Shown piece by piece: positions 60,500 to 64,000 of a stretch of DNA of 64,000 nt; the first letter of the stretch is position 1, and every line of letters begins with the position of its first letter. Origin of the DNA: Geosiphon pyriformis. Lineage: Eukaryota; Glomeromycota; Glomeromycetes; Archaeosporales; Geosiphonaceae. The position numbers were made by a program, and so were the translations under genes. The notes beneath the pieces were generated by a model that saw nothing but the letters and a program-made list of their open reading frames with translations, was not told where the DNA came from and ran no database searches. The stretch covers positions 560,101 through 624,100 of the forward strand of contig JAAOMT010000480.1 of NCBI GenBank assembly GCA_016748015.1. The letters are read 5' to 3'.

Positions 60500-63400
60500 T
60501 TTTTTGATTTATTTGGATTTTTATAACTTGGTATTTAGATTAGTAATTTTTTAATTTAAAAATATTTCGAAAATTTTTTTAAAGATTTAACTATTGGAAT
60601 TTTTTGTATAATAGACAGAGATTTAATATTAATAATATATAATACTTAATATTTAACTTTTTTAATATAATAACTGGTTTATTTTAGTGTTTTTTACTTT
60701 TTTTGGTGTTTTTTACTTTTTAATAAGCAATTTTAGTTTTTTAACTATATTTTACACTTTTTTTTGGTGTTTTTATCAGATAATTTTTGATATTATTATT
60801 TTAATGTTTTTTTTTATTAATTAATAAACACAAAACAAAATTCATAGAATTAAAAATAAAAAAATAAAAAAATTAGTATTTTGTTAATAACTATAATTAA
60901 AAATTATTGTCTTATATTAATAAAAAAATAATTGAATTTTAACAAAATAAATATAAATTTATAAAATTTATTTTGAATGAATATAAATTTTAAATATTAA
61001 ATTATTAATTATAAAAGTTATTTGATAAGATAAATTAAACTTGTTTTTAATTTAACTTGTTTGTCTTTTTTGTTTTTAATACTTTTATTATATATATATA
61101 AATCTTTATAATACAATATTCCTAAAATTTTTACAATTTTTTTAAATTATTGCTAAAATTTTTGGTATTCCTAAAATTTTTGGCATTTTTACTAGTTTTT
61201 TTGAAATTTTTAAAATTTCTATTAGTATTTTTAAAATTCTTAATTTTATATACTTTAATAATTTATATTATTTTTTGTTTTTTATTTTTTTTTAATGTTA
61301 AAATCTAGTTAAATAAATTATTAAGTTGTCTTTTTTAATAAAATGTTTTATTTGTTGTATTATTTTTTTGTAAAATATTTTTTTGGACTTGTTATTATAC
61401 AAAGTTTAAATATTCGGTTATTATTTCAAATAATAATAATATTATGTTATTTAAAAAAAAAATTATTTGTAAAACACTAAATATAAACTTAATATTTTCT
61501 AATAAAAAAAAAGTTTAAACTTAGTTAATGAGTTACTAATAGAACTTAAACAGAACTTAAATAAATTCTTCTCTTTAATTTACAATTTTTTTTACATAGT
61601 TATCTACTTATATTTATAGTTTATTATATAAAACTATTTAAATAGGTTTTTTTAAGTGTTTTTAAAGTAAATTTTTTAGCTATTAATTATTATTTTTATG
61701 TTTAATTTTTAATTTTTTAATATTTGAAATAATTATTAAATAATTGAGTAGATATTGTTTTTAATTTCTATTTTGTTAGTTATTTTGTTATATTTTAATA
61801 ATACTTATATATTTTTTTAATTTTGTAATATATTAATTTTAATGATAATAATTGGTTTTAAATTTTATAAAACTTTATCTAATTTAATCAGTATTTTTGT
61901 GTTTTTAATTATAATATATTAGATGTTGATAATAACTTAATATAAAATAATTATAATAAATTATTATATATTGCTTAAATTAAAATTTTTTTTTCTAATT
62001 ATAATTTATATGTTTTATTTTCAAGTATTTTTTCAATATAAAAAATTTATTTTACTTTATTGTTTTTTTGCTTTAATATAATATAATAATACTGTTTTTA
62101 ATCTTAAATTTAACTAGTTTGTTTAATAACTAATTATTATGTCTTTTTTTTGTTTTTTGTAATACTTTAATGTTATTAACTGTTTTTTTGTTTTTTAATG
62201 TTTTTATTAAGTTATATATTTGTTTTAATAATGTTTTTTAAAATATAATTTTTGTTATAAAAATAATATAATTAATAGAAATAATATTTTTTTGATTAGT
62301 AATTTTTTTGCCATATTAACAAAAATATTAATTTTTTTTTGTTTTTACTAAATTAATAAGATTATTTTAATCAAAGATAAAAATATAATTTGTGTTATTT
62401 TTACTAAACTATTTGAATTTCTGCTCTTTTAATAAATTAAAAAATATAATATATTGTTTGGTTTTGTAAATAGTATTTGAATTTTTGTTAGATTTAAAAA
62501 TAAAATTTAAATTAAATTACATTTTAATTCTAATTTTTTGGTTTTATTAATTAGTTTATTAATCTTAAAAATTTAATAAATAATATATAATAATAAATTG
62601 TAAATAAAAACACAATTATTACAATATTTAAAATAACATAAAATAAAACAATATTTATAAAATTGATCATTAAAACTAATGTCTTTGTTTTTGTTTTTTT
62701 GGTTAATATTAGTAATTAATAGTATTTATTAAATTTTACTAAATTATTAAACAGAATAAAAGATAAATCTTATATAAAAACTTTAACAAATTATGTTTTA
62801 ATAATATAAAGTTTTTTAATTATAATATTATTTTATTTTAATTAATATTTTTTAAATTTCTTTATTATATAAATAATCTTTTAAATATAAAAAATATAAT
62901 TGTAAATAGCTTGTATTAAAATATTTTATATACTTAGTTTTTTATAAAAAATATGTATTATTATAACTAATATAAAATGTGTTTTTTGTTGTTTAAATTT
63001 ATTAAAATATTTTAAAATATATAAATAACAATAAAACTTTATAAAAATTTGGTATTTTTTATTATTATCATAATATATATTTATATATATAAATTTTTTT
63101 TATAATTAATACAAATAAGTTTTAAGTATTTATATTTGAATTTTTTAAAAATATTATGTATTTAATTATTAGAAATTGTATTTTTTATTATTATTAATAA
63201 TTAACAAGTACAATTTAACTATTATCTAAGAATATAAAATCAAATAAGATTCTAAATTAAATATAGCTTATGCTTTTCTATATTTAATCAGCTACTTAAA
63301 TCAATTAAGGTAGTACTATATATCTAAATTACTCACTATAGAAATATTATATAAAAAACTAAAATTTAATTTAGATAAACAAAAATGCAATTCAAAGTAA

Positions 63401-64000
63401 ATATGAATATTTAATTTAATACTAAAACTATAAACTACTTCAAAAAACCACAAAAATAACAAACCAAATACCAAAAAACAACAGATTTGTCATATGGCAA
63501 GAGATTATGTTTTTTGTAAAAAAATTACAACTTAGTTACTGGCAGCCAAACAGCAGATTTGTGATTTTTGGCAAAACCACAAACCAATTTGACAACTATT
63601 ACACTATTATTAGACCTAATACCAATACAACATATTATATTAACCACTCAATTCTTCAAAACAAAGTTTTTAGCCAGCACTGTATATAAATTAATAAAAA
63701 ATTTAGCTTTGTACAGAGATTAACAACCATACTTTTTTTAGTAAAGGCATTCAATAATCTATTTTATTCTAAAATAGTAGTTAACAACAATTTTTTTCTG
63801 GTGCTGTTATTATATGCACATAAGAAAGTATGATCAAAATTCTTTAACAACCTATATCAAATCTAATTTACACTTGAATATTTTGGATTATACAATTTTT
63901 TTCTTTTAGCTACCAGCAGCCAGCAGTACAGCACTTTTATAAAATAAAATTGAAGTACTATTGATAATAAACTGGTATACTCTAAATGAATTTTGCTATT
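60500..64000. other. AT-rich stretch, no gene seen
   Basis: Almost pure A/T to about 63480, then somewhat more mixed. A 60-codon frame at 63507-63689 (MFFVKKLQLSYWQPNSR...) has ordinary amino-acid mix but no family that I recognise; it may be the start of a gene or element continuing past the window. Confidence 0.4.

Overview
The window looks like nuclear DNA of an arbuscular mycorrhizal fungus (Glomeromycotina, most like Rhizophagus). The evidence is the very high A+T content, short GT-AG introns with frequent in-frame stops, a decayed kinase gene with the N-terminal Cys-rich segment typical of the expanded Rhizophagus TKL-type kinases, two MATA-HMG-like HMG-box genes, and abundant decayed transposons. 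The assignment is inference from families and composition.

Layout: (1) 1-4540 is the 3' part of a Ty3/Gypsy LTR retrotransposon (RT, RNase H, integrase, an extra 3' reading frame, polypurine tract, 3' LTR), full of transition-type stops. A T-rich homopolymer tract follows. (2) 4.8-11.2 kb has no gene I can support, apart from one degraded copy of a dispersed AT-rich repeat at 8.86-9.55 kb. (3) 11.26-32.1 kb is the gene-bearing part: a kinase pseudogene, a seven-exon mitochondrial carrier (TPC1-like, 332 aa), an eight-exon polytopic membrane protein on the minus strand (399 aa), a Tc1/mariner transposase relic, a two-exon GT8 glycosyltransferase on the minus strand (304 aa), a single-TM protein (329 aa), an HMG-box gene (335 aa) and a seven-exon TMEM135-like membrane protein on the minus strand (560 aa). 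(4) From 33 kb on, very AT-rich blocks made of tandem, mutationally degraded copies of a roughly 1.6-1.8 kb repeat surround a small island carrying a second HMG-box gene (39.0-39.5 kb).

(5) Two full-length copies of one LINE family (ORF1 with RRM and zinc knuckle; ORF2 with AP-endonuclease, RT, RNase H and a C-terminal CCHC) lie head to head: LINE-A at 41752-48654 on minus and LINE-B at 52118-59016 on plus. LINE-A is nested inside a repeat copy with a clear target-site duplication. Both copies carry disabling changes, and different catalytic residues are lost in each. (6) 59.0-60.5 kb is bounded by a perfect 16-bp inverted repeat and may be a small DNA transposon into whose end LINE-B inserted. 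The rest to 64 kb is AT-rich with nothing I can call.

The cellular genes show no operon-like or pathway relationship; they are scattered housekeeping, membrane and regulatory genes. The strongest theme is genome compartmentalisation: normal-composition gene islands alternate with AT-rich repeat blocks whose copies differ largely by C-to-T and G-to-A changes, as expected from RIP-like mutation or methyl-cytosine deamination.
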